DNA from: Isoetes taiwanensis | Taxonomy: Eukaryota; Streptophyta; Lycopodiopsida; Isoetales; Isoetaceae | NCBI GenBank assembly: GCA_021234155.1 | Contig: JAJEKV010000066.1 | Span: 3,697,159 to 3,761,158, forward strand | Direction: 5' to 3' | DNA: 64,000 nucleotides | Program-made: the position numbers and the translations under genes | The notes under the pieces: model-generated | Database searches by the model: none | What the model was told of the DNA's origin: nothing | What the model saw: only the letters and a program-made list of their open reading frames with translations | Part shown: in pieces, positions 20,071 through 31,951 of the stretch | Layout of the letters: each line of letters begins with the position of its first letter | Position numbering within the stretch: position 1 is the stretch's first letter

Positions 20071-20969
20071 CGGCAAGGTCATCTCCAGAAGAAATCGGCT
20101 CGGCATGTCGATTTGTGTAGGTTAATTCTTGTATAGATTAATCTACGCATGCAACCCATGCTTGGTATGAGTCGCATGTATTTATTCTGCCGATGATGAG
20201 ACCACTACGGTGATCTCTAGGGCGTGGTGTAATGTCAATGTAGGCATGACCGCTGCGTTTCCGCTTGGGAAAGTGGAAGGTAGATTAGAAAGTCTATTCC
20301 CCACGGAAGGAGGCGACCTCGAAAAAGAGGTCATTAAGGAATGCATTCATAGGGAAAGCACCTTTAGCCCCATATATGCTTTGATAGGAGGAATCCATCC
20401 TTCACGCCCCCACGCCGAAGGATATCCTCCACGTTGGGCAACTAGAGGTGTAGGCATGAGTGGCATATATAGGCATATAGACACCGTCTCCACGGCCATT
20501 ATGGAAGATTCATCCTCTTCCTACGCGGAGATTAGCCATGCATTCATGTAGATAGGTGGGGTGGTCACCATATAACCAAAAATTTTAATTAATAATTAAT
20601 GGTACTAACGTAGTGTCGACCTCGACAGCCGCGAAAAGCTCCCGAGGGAAGGAGGTCGAAGCACGAAGACTTGCAACACAAATTTTGTTGGAATATGTTG
20701 CAAGGAATCAAGGGTACCTCGAACGTTAATTTTTAAACTTTGATAAACTTAATAGTAATGTTAAGGGAATGTTGGAGTAATCTGTTAGTAATGTTGTGAA
20801 TTGACAAGTTATTTTATAATATAATAATGTGATAAAAGTATTACCTTAAGGTAATCGTAATAAGCATGTAAGTGTTATAGTAGTATATAAGTATACATCG
20901 AAGTTGATTGCGAGGTTAGGTAAATCCCAAGGTGGGAGAACCACGATCTTTGCGGGCGACATCATTTCA
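20071..20969 (+). other. Long 3' non-coding region before the 3' LTR
   Basis: About 0.9 kb lies between the end of the polyprotein and the polypurine tract. It includes one open frame (20210-20551), a TATA-like GCATATATAGG at about 20464 and an AT-rich tract (20580-20900). Chromoviruses often have little sequence here, so the length is unusual. Confidence 0.5.
20210..20551 (+). CDS. Small open frame of unknown function in the 3' region
   Basis: A 113-codon ATG-to-stop frame encodes a soluble-looking product beginning MISRAWCNVNVGMTAAFPLG and ending in SSSSYAEISHAFM. I see no known motif, signal peptide or membrane segment. It may be chance, but it is one of few uninterrupted frames in this error-rich element. 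Confidence 0.3.
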   Translation: MISRAWCNVNVGMTAAFPLGKVEGRLESLFPTEGGDLEKEVIKECIHRESTFSPIYALIGGIHPSRPHAEGYPPRWATRGVGMSGIYRHIDTVSTAIMEDSSSSYAEISHAFM

Positions 20970-20981
20970 AGGTGGGGAGAA
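20970..20981 (+). other. Polypurine tract of the inner chromovirus
   Basis: AGGTGGGGAGAA ends exactly at the TGTGACG start of the 3' LTR, the expected site for plus-strand priming. Confidence 0.85.
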
Positions 20982-22531
20982 TGTGACGTTCCGGCCGCGA
21001 TACGCCCCGGGGCGTACATTGTATCGCCATCGCCACGCCATTACCGCCCACCCCGATTGACGTGTACGCCAACGGATAGCCAGGTAAGTAGCCCTAGGGG
21101 GCAACTTGCTAGGAGTGTTCATGTATTATTAATGTGCACATATGCACATTAATGAGGGCACACCTTTCCATGTTGGCATATTTTGCCACCTAGCCATTAA
21201 TGGAAAGTGGGCCTTTCCAATTATCCCACATGCCAAATTGGGTAATTGGAAACCCTAGCCTAAACCCCATGTCTATTTAGGGTAGGGAAACCCTAGCTTG
21301 CTAGTTTTTCGTCCTTAGCGTTTTAGAGCTCGGTTTTGGCTGCCCGAGCCAAAACCGCCTCCCGAGCATTTGCCAAGCGAATGCGCCATCGGTTCCCCAC
21401 AATTACATTTCATTTCGGCCCGGGGATGGTTGAACTTCAGTCGAGGAGGAGCCACTCAAGGATCAGGGGTATTTGGTCAATTTAATAGCTTAAACCGCCT
21501 TCTAGTCATAGAATCGTTAGATTTAGACTATTAAATTGCCCATAGTAGCTATCTAGATCTTAGATCTCGGACACTAACTAAAGAACCTAACTCTATGATT
21601 AGATCTAGTTCTTTAGTTCTTACGGATGTATTTAGATGATGTATTTCTGAACTCCTTGTATTGGGAAGGGGGTAGAGGCCTAAAGCTTGTAGTTGATGCT
21701 CCTAGAGTAGCCTCTCTAGCACAATTGTAGATTCGGCCTGTGTACAAGAGCCACACACACAGTTGTGGGTGAAGGGGCGGGCCGGCTAAGAAGGAGGTTC
21801 ATGTCGACTCTTGAACGATCCCCCGGTGTGTAAAGCCTACCGGGGATCATTGTGACTAGGTCTAATGGCTTACCACCGTCTTGGGTAAGGCATGGGCTCG
21901 ACAACAGAGTGAAGTGGTGTACACTTTCCAGTGGGTTCGGTCGAATGCAGGCGGTGGCCCTCTAGTCACCTTGAGTTAGCATGTAGGTCTCTCGGAGGGA
22001 GATCCCTACCTGCCCCATCGGGCCGGGAGGATGAGACCCGGAATAGCCCCTTGGCTATGCATCCTGGAATACGGTCCGGGGTCCCAACACTTTTCACCTA
22101 CTGCGCAAAGTGTGCACGGGAGGGGCGGATGGAGTGGACAACCCTATGCCATGCTCTTATGCCAGCCAAATCCATTGCCATGAATTACATGCGCCACGCG
22201 ACTCGGAGACCCAAGCCGCCGGTCATCCTTTGAGTCTGAGCCTTGGGTAGGATCCCCGTGTGATGTGCTGATCTTTGTCTATGCAGATATGAGAGGACCA
22301 TCCTTCGCGATGGTCACGATGTTGATGTATGTGCTATCGACATGTATGTTTACGCTCCGCAGCTAGGTAGGCCCCGAGGGAGGCGGGGTAGAATGACACC
22401 TTCACTCTTCCCACCGAGACTTCGTTCACGGATGCGAAGATATGTGGAGGGCCCTCAGGCATGGGGCTGGTGTGGGAAGAACTCACGCTTGTATACGGTG
22501 AGTGCACCGTATCACAGTAGGGGACGTCACA
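20982..22531 (+). repeat. 3' LTR of the inner chromovirus
   Basis: It starts TGTGACGTTC and ends GACGTCACA and is the partner of 9475-11030 over 1,550 bp. Mismatches are largely short indels; many sit where one copy has CAG or CTG, so apparent LTR divergence should not be turned into an age without checking reads. Confidence 0.93.
21128..21153. repeat. LTR palindrome (3' copy)
   Basis: Identical in sequence to 9621-9646, with 11-base arms around CATA. Confidence 0.7.
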
Positions 22532-22536
22532 ATTAT
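22532..22536. other. Target-site duplication, right copy (ATTAT)
   Basis: It matches 9470-9474 and is followed by the continuation of the outer gypsy protease frame. Confidence 0.9.
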
Positions 22537-22800
22537 GAAATGTTGGTCGGAGACCTTTTCTCCGCCGGGCCAAGAGTATCCATTCTTGGGCCACGGATCG
22601 CTTTAGTCATCAACGATGGTCACCTCAATGCCACCATGGACTTGGAAGCGGGAAAAATCATTTCCGTGGACAATGCTGAACCCTCTCTCCGACACCGCAA
22701 TCGATTAGGGCGCCCGAATATTTATCAAGTTTCACGCTCCACTCACGAAGTGCGCCTCTGTCATCCTACCTCGAATATGCCGATCCTTGGGGAGAAATGA
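22537..22800 (+). pseudogene. pol: Outer gypsy protease-RT linker (continuation)
   Basis: The frame left at 9474 continues as EMLVGDLFSAGPRV and stays open to a TGA at 22798. It includes ALVINDGHLNATMDLEAGK and a His/Arg-rich part. This is the protease C-terminus and spacer of the outer Tat-like element, so both halves were one gene before the chromovirus landed. Confidence 0.7.
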
Positions 22801-24046
22801 CTCTTGATCGTGGACCAGGCTGTGGCTGCTTTGCTTGACCCTTACCTGGCTCCTTGCAATCGAATCCAACGTGTTGATCACTTTTCAGACGCTGAACCTC
22901 CTGCAGCTCCTGTAGATGTACACGCTGTCATGAAGCAACCTCTGCTTGAGGAAACTCAGCAACCTCTTTTCACCACGCCTTGAGTGCCACGCATCTGTTA
23001 TGCTTCAACCTCCTGCTCATATTGTCGGGACACGGAAGTTATCCCCCATATTCCCGGACTCCGCGGTCGAGATTGTGGGCGTAGGCAACAATCACGGCGT
23101 CCGACTTCTTGCCAATCTTCCGACACCCTATCGTAGCAGAATGTCATCCACGCTCTTCAAAAAGTTCAAACACATTTTTGCCTGGAGCTACAGAGATCTT
23201 CGGGGGATCAACAAAACCTTGGGGGAACTCACCATTCCTACCAAGTCTGATGCACGCCAGCCTAGCAACGGCGATCTTAGGCTCAACCCCACCACAGTGA
23301 TCGGCGTCAAGGCGGAAATTGACAAACTCCTTGCTGCGGGTTTGATCTATGAGGTCAAACATTACAGTGGGTGAGCCCCATCGTCATTGCACTCAAACAC
23401 AATGGTAAGATCCGCGTTTGCGTGGACTACCGAAAACTCAATCGAGCCACGCGGGCGTGATCATTTTCCACTTTCCTTCCCACGGACGAGGAGTTCGGAA
23501 GAGGTCTTTGGACATGAGATGTACTCCTTCATGGATGGTTTTTTCGGCTACAATCAGATCTCCATCAAAGAATCGATCAACTCAAGACTACCTTCACCAC
23601 CCGCGTAGGCACTTTTGCCTACAAGGTGGTTCCTTTTGGATTATCAAACTCTCCATCCACGTTTCCAACGTATCATGCTCTCGATTTTTTCATGTGATTT
23701 TATGAAGGAAAATCCCTTCTTGCAAATTTTTCAAGATGACTTCTCTTGCCTCAGATTCCATGGCTGACCATTTGGATAAATTGAACTCGTCTTTTGAAAA
23801 TGTGATGAGTCCCATTAGTCTCAATCCCGAAATGCACCTTTTGCGTCACTTCAGTGTTACTTGTTGGGACATGTGGTCAACAAAGAGTATCACCACGGAT
23901 CCCGCCAAAATCAGCCGCGTGTGCTCAAGGCTCAAGCACCAGCCAATATCAAGGAAACACGCTCTTTCTTGGGTAAGGTCAATTATTACTCCACCTTCAT
24001 TCCTGGACTCGCAGCGCCTCTGGCATCTCTTGATTTGACTGATTAG
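22801..24046 (+). pseudogene. pol: Outer gypsy reverse transcriptase, truncated
   Basis: KKFKHIFAWSYRDLRGINK is the start block typical of Tat-type RT regions. Then follow RLNPTT, VKAEIDKLLAAGLIYEVKH, WVSPIVIA, GKIRVCVDYRKLNRAT, YSFMDGFFGYNQISI, FAYKVVPFGLSNSP and, at the end, IKETRSFLGKVNYYSTFIPG. The catalytic motif-C region near 23730 is scrambled. Sequence stops at the RT-RNase H border near 24046; RNase H, integrase and the 3' LTR of this element are missing. Confidence 0.8.
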
Positions 24047-24850
24047 AAGTAACAACACTCCTTGTATGCTAAAGGATATATCATCTATACTATCTGAGGG
24101 AAACAAAACGAAGAATCAAAAGAGTAGAAACCAAAGCATAATACCAGGCAAAGTCCTAATCATAGCTCCAAGGGTCTAAGATTAGAGGCAATCTAGGTCG
24201 GCCAGCTTCCACAATCCAGGACGAGATACAATCACTTTCAGCCAGTTCCAAGCATCCAAACATGCAAGCATGCCTTACCTATAAGAATTGGATCTGATGC
24301 TTCTAAGCAAATATATGGCAAACCCTGAATTTGGTTCAAAAAAAGCGTCTCTCCAGCCGCACATGCACCAACTCATCAAATGATTTGTCATAATAAACTC
24401 TTCCTATGCCATGTTTGCCCTAAAACTAGAATAAGGAAGGTTAGTATACTACTTTGAATATAATAATGGATATATTCCTTTAGCTCTGGGAAAGATATTG
24501 CCCAGAATACAAACCTAAACTTTTATACTACCTAAACCATTGAGAATTTACCCCTCTCCCCAACTCTTCCACATTATCAACAGATAGAGATATAAAGTAT
24601 CATTGCAAGGAATTTTGTCTAGCATCATGCAAAGTTACCTACCTGTATTCCTTTCAGTCTCTAGATCCTCTCTACCCTCTCTTCTCCAGTCCTACTGAAG
24701 TAAAATTTGATTAAAATTTGCTTGAATCGAGCTCTTCTAAAGGCTTTCATCTATTCTGGGCCCTTTTTTTTCTCTTTTCATTTACGACTTAATGGAAATT
24801 CTGCAGCTTTTTACATTAGTGCAACATATTGATAAGCTGGCCACAGTCCT
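24047..24850. other. Non-coding AT-rich stretch
   Basis: I see no coding segment or clear repeat. It separates the truncated outer gypsy from the first plus-strand LINE and may include 5' LINE sequence too diverged to read. Confidence 0.3.
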
Positions 24851-26880
24851 TCTGAGTACCAGAGAATGATGGTTTGGAAGAAGAGACACAAGAACGCCTT
24901 CATGTTCAGCAAGATTTCCTCGAAATTAGGTGGTTTGATGCTCAGTGCAAGGAGCTTAAATGTCAGCTCGGGCTAGTAATTGATCCTACTCTCAAGATGC
25001 AGACGTTCAAACAATACAAAGCTTTCCTCAAGGCCAAGAAGGTACAAAACAAGGCAGAACATCAAAGCGAATTCTACCTCCTTGGTCATCACTCCAAGAC
25101 ATTTTGGAGAAGAGTGCTGCAAAAGCCTCACACCACTGGAAATATCTCACAAGAATAGTGGGAGTGATACTACATCTTTATTAGTGAAGTGCCAACACAA
25201 TAGGCCCCACACTGATTATAATAGAGGTAGCTGTCACTAAAGGCTTGGAACGTCTCACAAATGACAAGGCTGCAGGCTTCGATGGTTACTAGTCCATTCA
25301 ACAGGGCCCTTTTGAAAGGCTTCCCCTCACATTGGCCGGCCAGCAGAGTGGTTCCACCACATAAGGTGGACAATCCACACTGCTCTGCCAACTACCATAC
25401 AATCATGATCAGCTCAATGTTGGCAAAACTATTGGCCGGTATCCTTGATCAACAATTGGCAGCATGTGCAGAGGAAATAGAGGTACGCATTACGCCACCG
25501 GACATGGTTCAGGCCTAAGCACTCCACTATAGACCATATTTTCATATTGCACACCTTGATAAAGGACATAAAAACAAACGACAAATTATGTATTGCTGCT
25601 TTGTGGACTTTGCCAAAGCTTTCGACATAGTCCATAAGGAGAAGATGTGAGAAAGACGTATGCAGTTGGGAGCCTCTAGTATTAGAATCCACCAAGGGTG
25701 TCCACCTCTCCTATATTGTTTGGATTGTATATTGACTAGCTTGAGGATTGGCTTGCATAACATGGAGGTGGGCAGGCCAAGCTCACTCACGATATGACCC
25801 CGCAACTAATATATGCAGATGATGCAGACATTTTAACTTACACCCCAGCGAGTATGCAGCAGCATCATCTAGATGCATTGAGTACTTTCTGCCAGGCCAC
25901 CTGGAATGGATGTCAATTTGGACCAAACCTAATGCACTTGGTGTCATCTTTAAGGAAATAGAGCCGGCCTTGCTTCACTTACAAAAGTCAAGATGTGGAA
26001 GTAGTACAAATGTACAAATAACTTGTGAGTGGAGTTCACTACTACCATATATTGGGATACTTTTATTAGGCAATGGGTGATGAGAGACTGGAAGGTTTTC
26101 GATGTAACATAGAACAACAGTTGCAGAGCAGAGCTTTATGACTGCTCACATCAATCCCACTTGTTCAGGTTGTTGATGACGGGTGCTTTTATATGGAGTG
26201 GAAGTATGGGAGCCAATGATATCACTTACCACTTTGGAGGACTTGGAACGGGTACAAAAAGCCTTTCTGACTGGAGCATTTAGAACCAAGTCCATGGTCC
26301 CATATCAAAATCTTCTGCAAGAGACTGGGTTTTTACCTCTTCAAAGAGCTACTATGGAATGTCTATACCATATATTGTCAAAAAGTGGTAAACATGGCAG
26401 GCACATGTCTTTGAAACCTCGCCCACTCAATGGCTATGGGTCCATAATGCCTTACAACTGGCTGGAAGGTTCTCCAGATGGAATGTTCAGAAATAGAGGT
26501 GTATATATAGGTGCATAACAATGAGGTCCAATCAACTGAAACAGTATTTGAACACGTTCCTCAAGTAAGCTTTGGGATAACAATGCTTTGAAGTTGGTAA
26601 AAACATTTCACTATGAAAATAGGTTAATCATATGCTTGCCAGGTGTCCACAATGGCACCTGTTAACACATGTACCCATCAAAAGATCTAAGAGTAATTGT
26701 GTCCATTCGAATAGGAGCACACCACCTCAAAATTGAGATAGCTAGATGGGCCCGGAAGAGCGAGAAAACTGGGTATACTAATGCTGTCAGCTGGGAATTA
26801 TAAAGATGAGTGCTACACTCTTCAAAACTATCCAGCATCTGCACCTATCCAGGCGCGATATGATGGGTTAGTTGCATCTA
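24851..26880 (+). pseudogene. LINE ORF2 relic with reverse transcriptase
   Basis: An open stretch (24874-25158) gives the linker with IRWFDAQCKELK. RT blocks follow in several frames: NDKAAGFDG, NYHTIMISSMLAKLLAGILD, CFVDFAKAFDIVHKEKM (motif A, 25594 on) and QLIYADDADILTY (motif C with YADD, 25801 on). The C-terminal part has LLYGVEVWEP, LEDLERVQKAFL and IRIGAHHLKIEIARW. This is a non-LTR retrotransposon replicating by target-primed reverse transcription, now dead from many stops. The L-L-Y-G-x-E-V-W ending recalls RTE/Jockey-like rather than ordinary plant L1 elements, but I am unsure of the clade. Confidence 0.8.
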
Positions 26881-27659
26881 ACTAAACCGCTATATATGAT
26901 GATGAACACGCCTTTGGTAGGGGCATTGGCATCTTATATTCAATAGATACTAGACATGCAGACTCAATTACGCCTCTAATCATTACACTAACATGTACAA
27001 ATGTACATTTTATCAACAAGTCTATTATTGCTTTGTTTGCTTGTTTAGGCCCTATAGGGCACATCGTCTCTGTAGATGATAAAAGCCAATTTAATTCAAT
27101 TTCTTTTTTGATGGCAAGTGGAATGGCTTTTTGTGTGGATGGTTGTAATAAATCTTAGATGGAGCTATTGTACTTGTAAGTACCAATGATGCAGAGCGTG
27201 TGATAACCAATCGGATGAAGTTTTTATAGGAGAGAATCAGATTTAAAGAAAAACCCAGCTAATTGACCTATAAATGTTTTTTTAATATTGGCAAGTGAGG
27301 ACGCTTGGGCGATTTTTTAAGGTTATATTTATCTCAAACCCATAAAGCACATTGATTCTCTTTCCCGCCATCTTTATGATGATACTACGGAGAACCTGAA
27401 AAAGATAAACATAACGACAAAGAGAGGATGATGTTTTCTCTGCGCCAAAAATATGTCTACTTTTTCACACTCATTGGCTGCCCTAACGATGCACATATCA
27501 CCACTTAACTGCCCTCCCTTGCCATTATGGCTATAACCTTTATATCACAACTTTGAATACCATATTAATGATGGCACGTGAGATTAACATAGCTTTTTCT
27601 CTTACAGTATGCAACGGCATCGGGACGCACTTAGTAGTTTCTATCAGAACACTAGAATG
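26881..27659. other. LINE 3' sequence and non-coding spacer
   Basis: 26881-27040 (translating as NTPLVGALASYI) resembles 28515-28660 behind the second LINE, so the LINE extends to about 27050. The rest (27060-27659) is AT-rich without a recognisable feature. Confidence 0.4.
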
Positions 27660-28670
27660 TGATTCACTTCGTCAAGATCTTGCAAGGTTCTCTTGATATC
27701 CTCTCCTAGGCAGCATAGAGAATCTCGCTCCACCTATCAGGGTCAAAAGGTGGGGATGGCGCAAACATACAAATACTTTGAAATGGAGATTACAATCACC
27801 ACATATTGGTACACCTATATCCAACAATATGTGACTGCAGGTTGGAAGGCTTTGTATGCCATGACGAATAATTGCCACAAATCAGAGCTTTTTAGAAATA
27901 CGTCCAGAAAGCCTTTCCAACTCGGGCTCTTGGAGTTAAGTTCACAGTCTTGTATCCAATCCTTCTACGAGGCACATGATCCCTTGTTCTTCAATGTGCT
28001 GGCCTGGAATGCCAAACTCTATTGTTAAAAGGTGGTCAACATGGAGGACACTCGACTTCCAAACTCTACCTGCAAATGACCATGGATCCACGACGACTTA
28101 AAACCTGTTGGAAGGAGAACATATAGGTTGGTTCTCTGGATGGAATGTGCAAGAACATGTGTGTATACGAGTGGATAGCAATGAAGAACACATCCGGTTG
28201 AAGCAATATCTAGATGCATGCTTCCTCGGTAAGCTTTGGGATGTCGGTGCCGGAGATGGTCAAACAAAACACTACAAAAGCCAGATTAATCTCATAGACC
28301 ACATGGATATTTGTTAGCGCATTTGCAATGAAAAGGCATAGGCCAATAGCGTAGATTCACATAGGTGCATATCATCTCTAAATTGAGATAAGCAGATAGG
28401 CCTCTGAGCTGTCAATGTTGCAAAATGGGAGCAATTGAAGACGAATGTCATACTCTTTAGATTTGCTCAACGTTTGTGACTATTCGAGCTATCATTCGAC
28501 TATACCTTCTCAACCACTATATGTGTTTTTGCAGACGTCTATAGTGACGACACTAGTAGCTTATATCCTAGAGCTTTTTGACTGACAAACCCCAACTGTG
28601 TCTGCCTTCAACACATTGATATGTATATATTCATCAGCAAGCTTATTACTACCAAGGTTTTTCCCTCAAA
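27660..28670 (+). pseudogene. Second LINE relic, 3' part
   Basis: The text is parallel to the end of the first LINE: WFSGWNVQEHVCIRVDSNEE, LKQYLDACFLGKLWDVG and a decayed form of the GAHHLKIE block. It keeps the C-terminal zinc-knuckle-like CQCCKMGAIEDECHTL (28410-28460), a known ending of several LINE families. RT itself is absent. Upstream, 27840-27990, a segment resembles the LINE stretch that precedes this block. Confidence 0.6.
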
Positions 28671-30946
28671 CAGCATTCAGGATGGGGTTTTTAATTTTTG
28701 AATAGTAATGGGCTTCTTTCTTGTATTGAATCCGATAGATATTCCGTCATTCCGTAGTGACTGCATCTCATGAACAACAATCATGATGGTTGTGATATAG
28801 TACCTTATATGTGTATCAGCCTCAAAAGTTTAGTAGATTAAGGTTGAAGTATAAAAAACATGAAGGTTTTTGGGTATGTGATATTGTCTTTGGGTTTCAG
28901 CAGTTCAGTGATTCTGAGATTATTGACTAGTGATTATGTTTTCCTAGGAGCATTTGAGATTGACATGCGAAATTCTCAGAGGATATCCATCGATATCCAT
29001 CGTGACCATGAGTGTGATATTGTCGAAGACATCAATAAACTGACATAGTACTCTTGTTGCCCCCAAAGGGCAACATACTAGTTGATTGGTTTGTTTGCTA
29101 AAGATAGGAAACTTGGTAGTCAACATTGTTGTGAAGGTCAAGGGATCTTTATCCTCAAGGTCAACTCTCATAAGAAATGCTCCATTTGAGGTCAAAGGAT
29201 GCTTATAAGGTTTTGGGTAAGAAGTTTGGAAGATACCTTTTTGAAGATTGGAAGCTAGAGTTTGGAATGAATGAACATAAAATTACACCTCAACTATGTA
29301 AACTGTAGGCGTAGAGGAGAAAATAAGTTTTTGTTGATTTTGACATGTTTATGGTTAAGCAGGTATTCAATATTTGTTCTTTGCATGGACAGGCTTTTGT
29401 ACTTCAACAAATGACGAATACTTGAAGGTAACAAATACTATTGAGTATTTTTGAGCATTTTAAACTATAATTTATTTGGTCAAACATTTAGACCAAGATT
29501 GCTGGTGCGAGAAAATCACAGGAACCTAGCTATGATATTGACGAATTAAAGAATAATGATAAGCAAGTCATATATGCAGAGGGATGCTTTAGCGTATGTT
29601 CAAGGCCTTGAAAGACGCTTTAGGAATATTCTTTGAGTAGTAGGCAATGGCATACTACATATTAAAGATAAGATACAATGTTTTCCATAGAACTAATAGC
29701 TGGCGAAAAAACTACAATGGGATCCTCATATACGCATGATGGAACATCCATTTCTCTGGACAAATATGACCATATGTATTCTAAGATGCATATCATACTT
29801 CCTTCCTTCCTTCCTTTTGAGGTAAATGTCTTGGATGTCCATGCAATACATTTTGAAAATTTCATCCCCAGGCATAAGAATATAATATTTGAAATTAATA
29901 AAAATCTTAGACGAAATTATTGAAACTTTTGACGATCATAGAATGACATAGGAAATGAATGAATGTATCGACAAGCTTAAATTGCACGTAAGACATTGGA
30001 GACAAAGAAAGGTCTTTATTACCATAAGAAGAAAGCATGCACACGTAGTGAATCTTCGATTGCACGTAAGCCATTGCAAGCATACATACATAGGAATAGT
30101 GGTCCTATTACGTTAAAGAGTAACCAAAGCTTTAACCCACATTCTACATTTTTGCATCGTAAACTTTGAGTCAATTGTTGCTACACCTTGACTAGAAATT
30201 CCATTTGTTCTTATATCCTCTGATTATTATGCATGGATGTAAGGTAATTTAGACTCCATTCTTCAATGGGGGGAAGGAGTCCTGACAAAGGGAAAGGCCC
30301 CAGTAATCATACATTATATTTGCTCCATTTATTCATCAAATAACTAAGAAGCCTGGACCTATAGCTCTACTTCCTTTGCAACTTGCAAGAACTTTGGTTT
30401 TGGCTTTTCATTTGATGAGATCAGTTCAGCTAGATCACAAACATTTGGCATAAGTACAATTTCAATATTCCAAATGTCCAATTCTAGGGCAAGTCAACAC
30501 AAAATATACATTGATACCCCTCTTTTAGTATCACGTCCAATGCCAAAATAGGGCAATACAAAACAATGACACTACCCTAAAGTTAACACACATCCTCTCA
30601 TTTGTAAAGCTAGAGAATCTCATTTTATTATCTACCCCTATATTTATACAAAAGTGAAAGTCATAGAAATCCACATTGGACATCTAGAAGAAAAAATAAC
30701 ATTATGCAATAAGAGGGAAGTCATATATAAATGCAAGCAACTAAGTTCTATTCCTACAATGGAACCGTATTTATGCCCCATGATCTAACATACATCTCAA
30801 GTTAAATTCATAATTTTGTATACAATGGTTTTTTATCCTCATCAATCAATGTTAAACGATTGCTTTATATTACTCTTCCTTTGTGCAACCTTTTCTTCTT
30901 GTTTAAGCCAACAATGAAACAACCACCTCTTCAAATTGTTATTAAA
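28671..30946. other. Non-coding AT-rich stretch, probably Helitron body at its right end
   Basis: No gene is recognisable. A GTTGCCC/GGGCAAC hairpin lies at 29056-29074, like that at 2170-2188. A short direct repeat of TTGCACGTAAG occurs near 29980 and 30060. The right end is bounded by a Helitron-type terminus; its 5' end was not found. Confidence 0.35.
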
Positions 30947-30974
30947 GCCCGGCAACGCCGGGCACCATAACTAG
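30947..30974 (+). mobile_element. Helitron 3' terminus
   Basis: A perfect hairpin GCCCGGC-AAC-GCCGGGC (30947-30963) is followed after a few bases by CTAG and then T. Helitrons end in a GC-rich hairpin and CTRR and insert between A and T. No RepHel gene or matching 5' TC end is visible, so it is non-autonomous or its left end is undefined. Confidence 0.65.
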
Positions 30975-31263
30975 TCTTTAAAAAGAATTCATTTAGTTTG
31001 GCTATTAATGATCTAATATATAAATATTGTAATATAAAGAAAGGCTAATCCCTTTTTCATTAAGGAAAAGAAGAAAAAGAAAAAAATTATAGAGTACTTG
31101 TTTTAACTACGGCTATTTTTTATTTTTCTAAAAGAAATCTCTCTTCATAAAATTCACCGCAAAAATTGCCTAGACCCCCTAAAAAATCGCCATTTGGCTA
31201 AGAATAGCCGCTAATTTTTTCCATGTACCTTATCTGGTTACTTTTTATGCAAAACAACACAGA
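30975..31263. other. AT-rich spacer
   Basis: Purine-rich run GAAAAGAAGAAAAAGAAAAA near 31065 and otherwise nothing recognisable. Confidence 0.4.
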
Positions 31264-31755
31264 TTTGCATGCAATTTTGATGGGTTTATATGGAATTCAG
31301 AGTGGAATTACAGTTACATGCCCTGCCAAGAGATTATGCAGGAGCTTGAAGTTTCATATGCTCAGCATATAGTAAGGAAATGCCTTGCTCAAATAAGCCA
31401 GAGACTTGCAAAAACCAAGTGAATGCACCAAAGGCAGGTTTATATGGAATTCAAAGTGGAATTACAGTTACATGTCCTGCCAACAGATTATGCAGGGGCT
31501 TGGAGTTTCATATGCTCAGCATATAGTAAGGGAATGCCTTGCTCAAATAAGCCACAGACTTGCAAAAACCAATTGAATGCACCAAAGACAGACCTTTTGC
31601 ATGCCATTTCGATGGGTTTATATGGAATTCAGAGTGGAATTACAGTTACATGTCCCGCCAACAGATTATGCAGGGGGGTATAGCAAGGGAATGCCTTGCT
31701 CAAATAAGCCACAGACTTGCAAAAATCAATTGAATGCACCAAAGACAGATCTGTG
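31264..31755. repeat. Tandem repeat, three copies of about 150-180 bp
   Basis: The block GGTTTATATGGAATTC starts at 31283, 31437 and 31615. Each copy continues with an AGTGGAATTACAGTTACATG-type segment and GGAATGCCTTGCTCAAATAA. The third copy lacks an internal piece (TTGGAGTTTCATATGCTCAGC). Unequal crossing-over is the likely origin. Confidence 0.85.
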
Positions 31756-31951
31756 AAAACCGATTGAATATACTATGCAAACAATATAGACATGGATTGA
31801 AAGGCTCAGAACCATACCTAATATTGTCTGCACACAAAGGATTAGCATGATTGCCATCGCGACATAAAACTCCATGATAAAAAAACTTCGAATATCACAC
31901 ACACAAAAGAGGCCTGGGGCCAAGAATAGCAGGCCATATAAATTTACCATG

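Larger units (their letters stand above)
9475..22531 (+). mobile_element. Chromovirus (Ty3/gypsy) carrying a histone H3-like gene
   Basis: This is a complete LTR-to-LTR insertion of 13,057 bp with target duplication ATTAT, paired LTRs, an initiator-tRNA-like primer site and a polypurine tract. Internal order is: extra gene with an H3-like C-terminus, gag, protease, RT, RNase H, integrase with GPY/F-like module, chromodomain, and a long 3' non-coding part with one small open frame. RT before integrase plus a C-terminal chromodomain place it among chromoviruses. RT, RNase H and integrase core are open over long stretches, whereas gag and protease are broken. The insertion sits inside another gypsy element. 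Confidence 0.93.
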
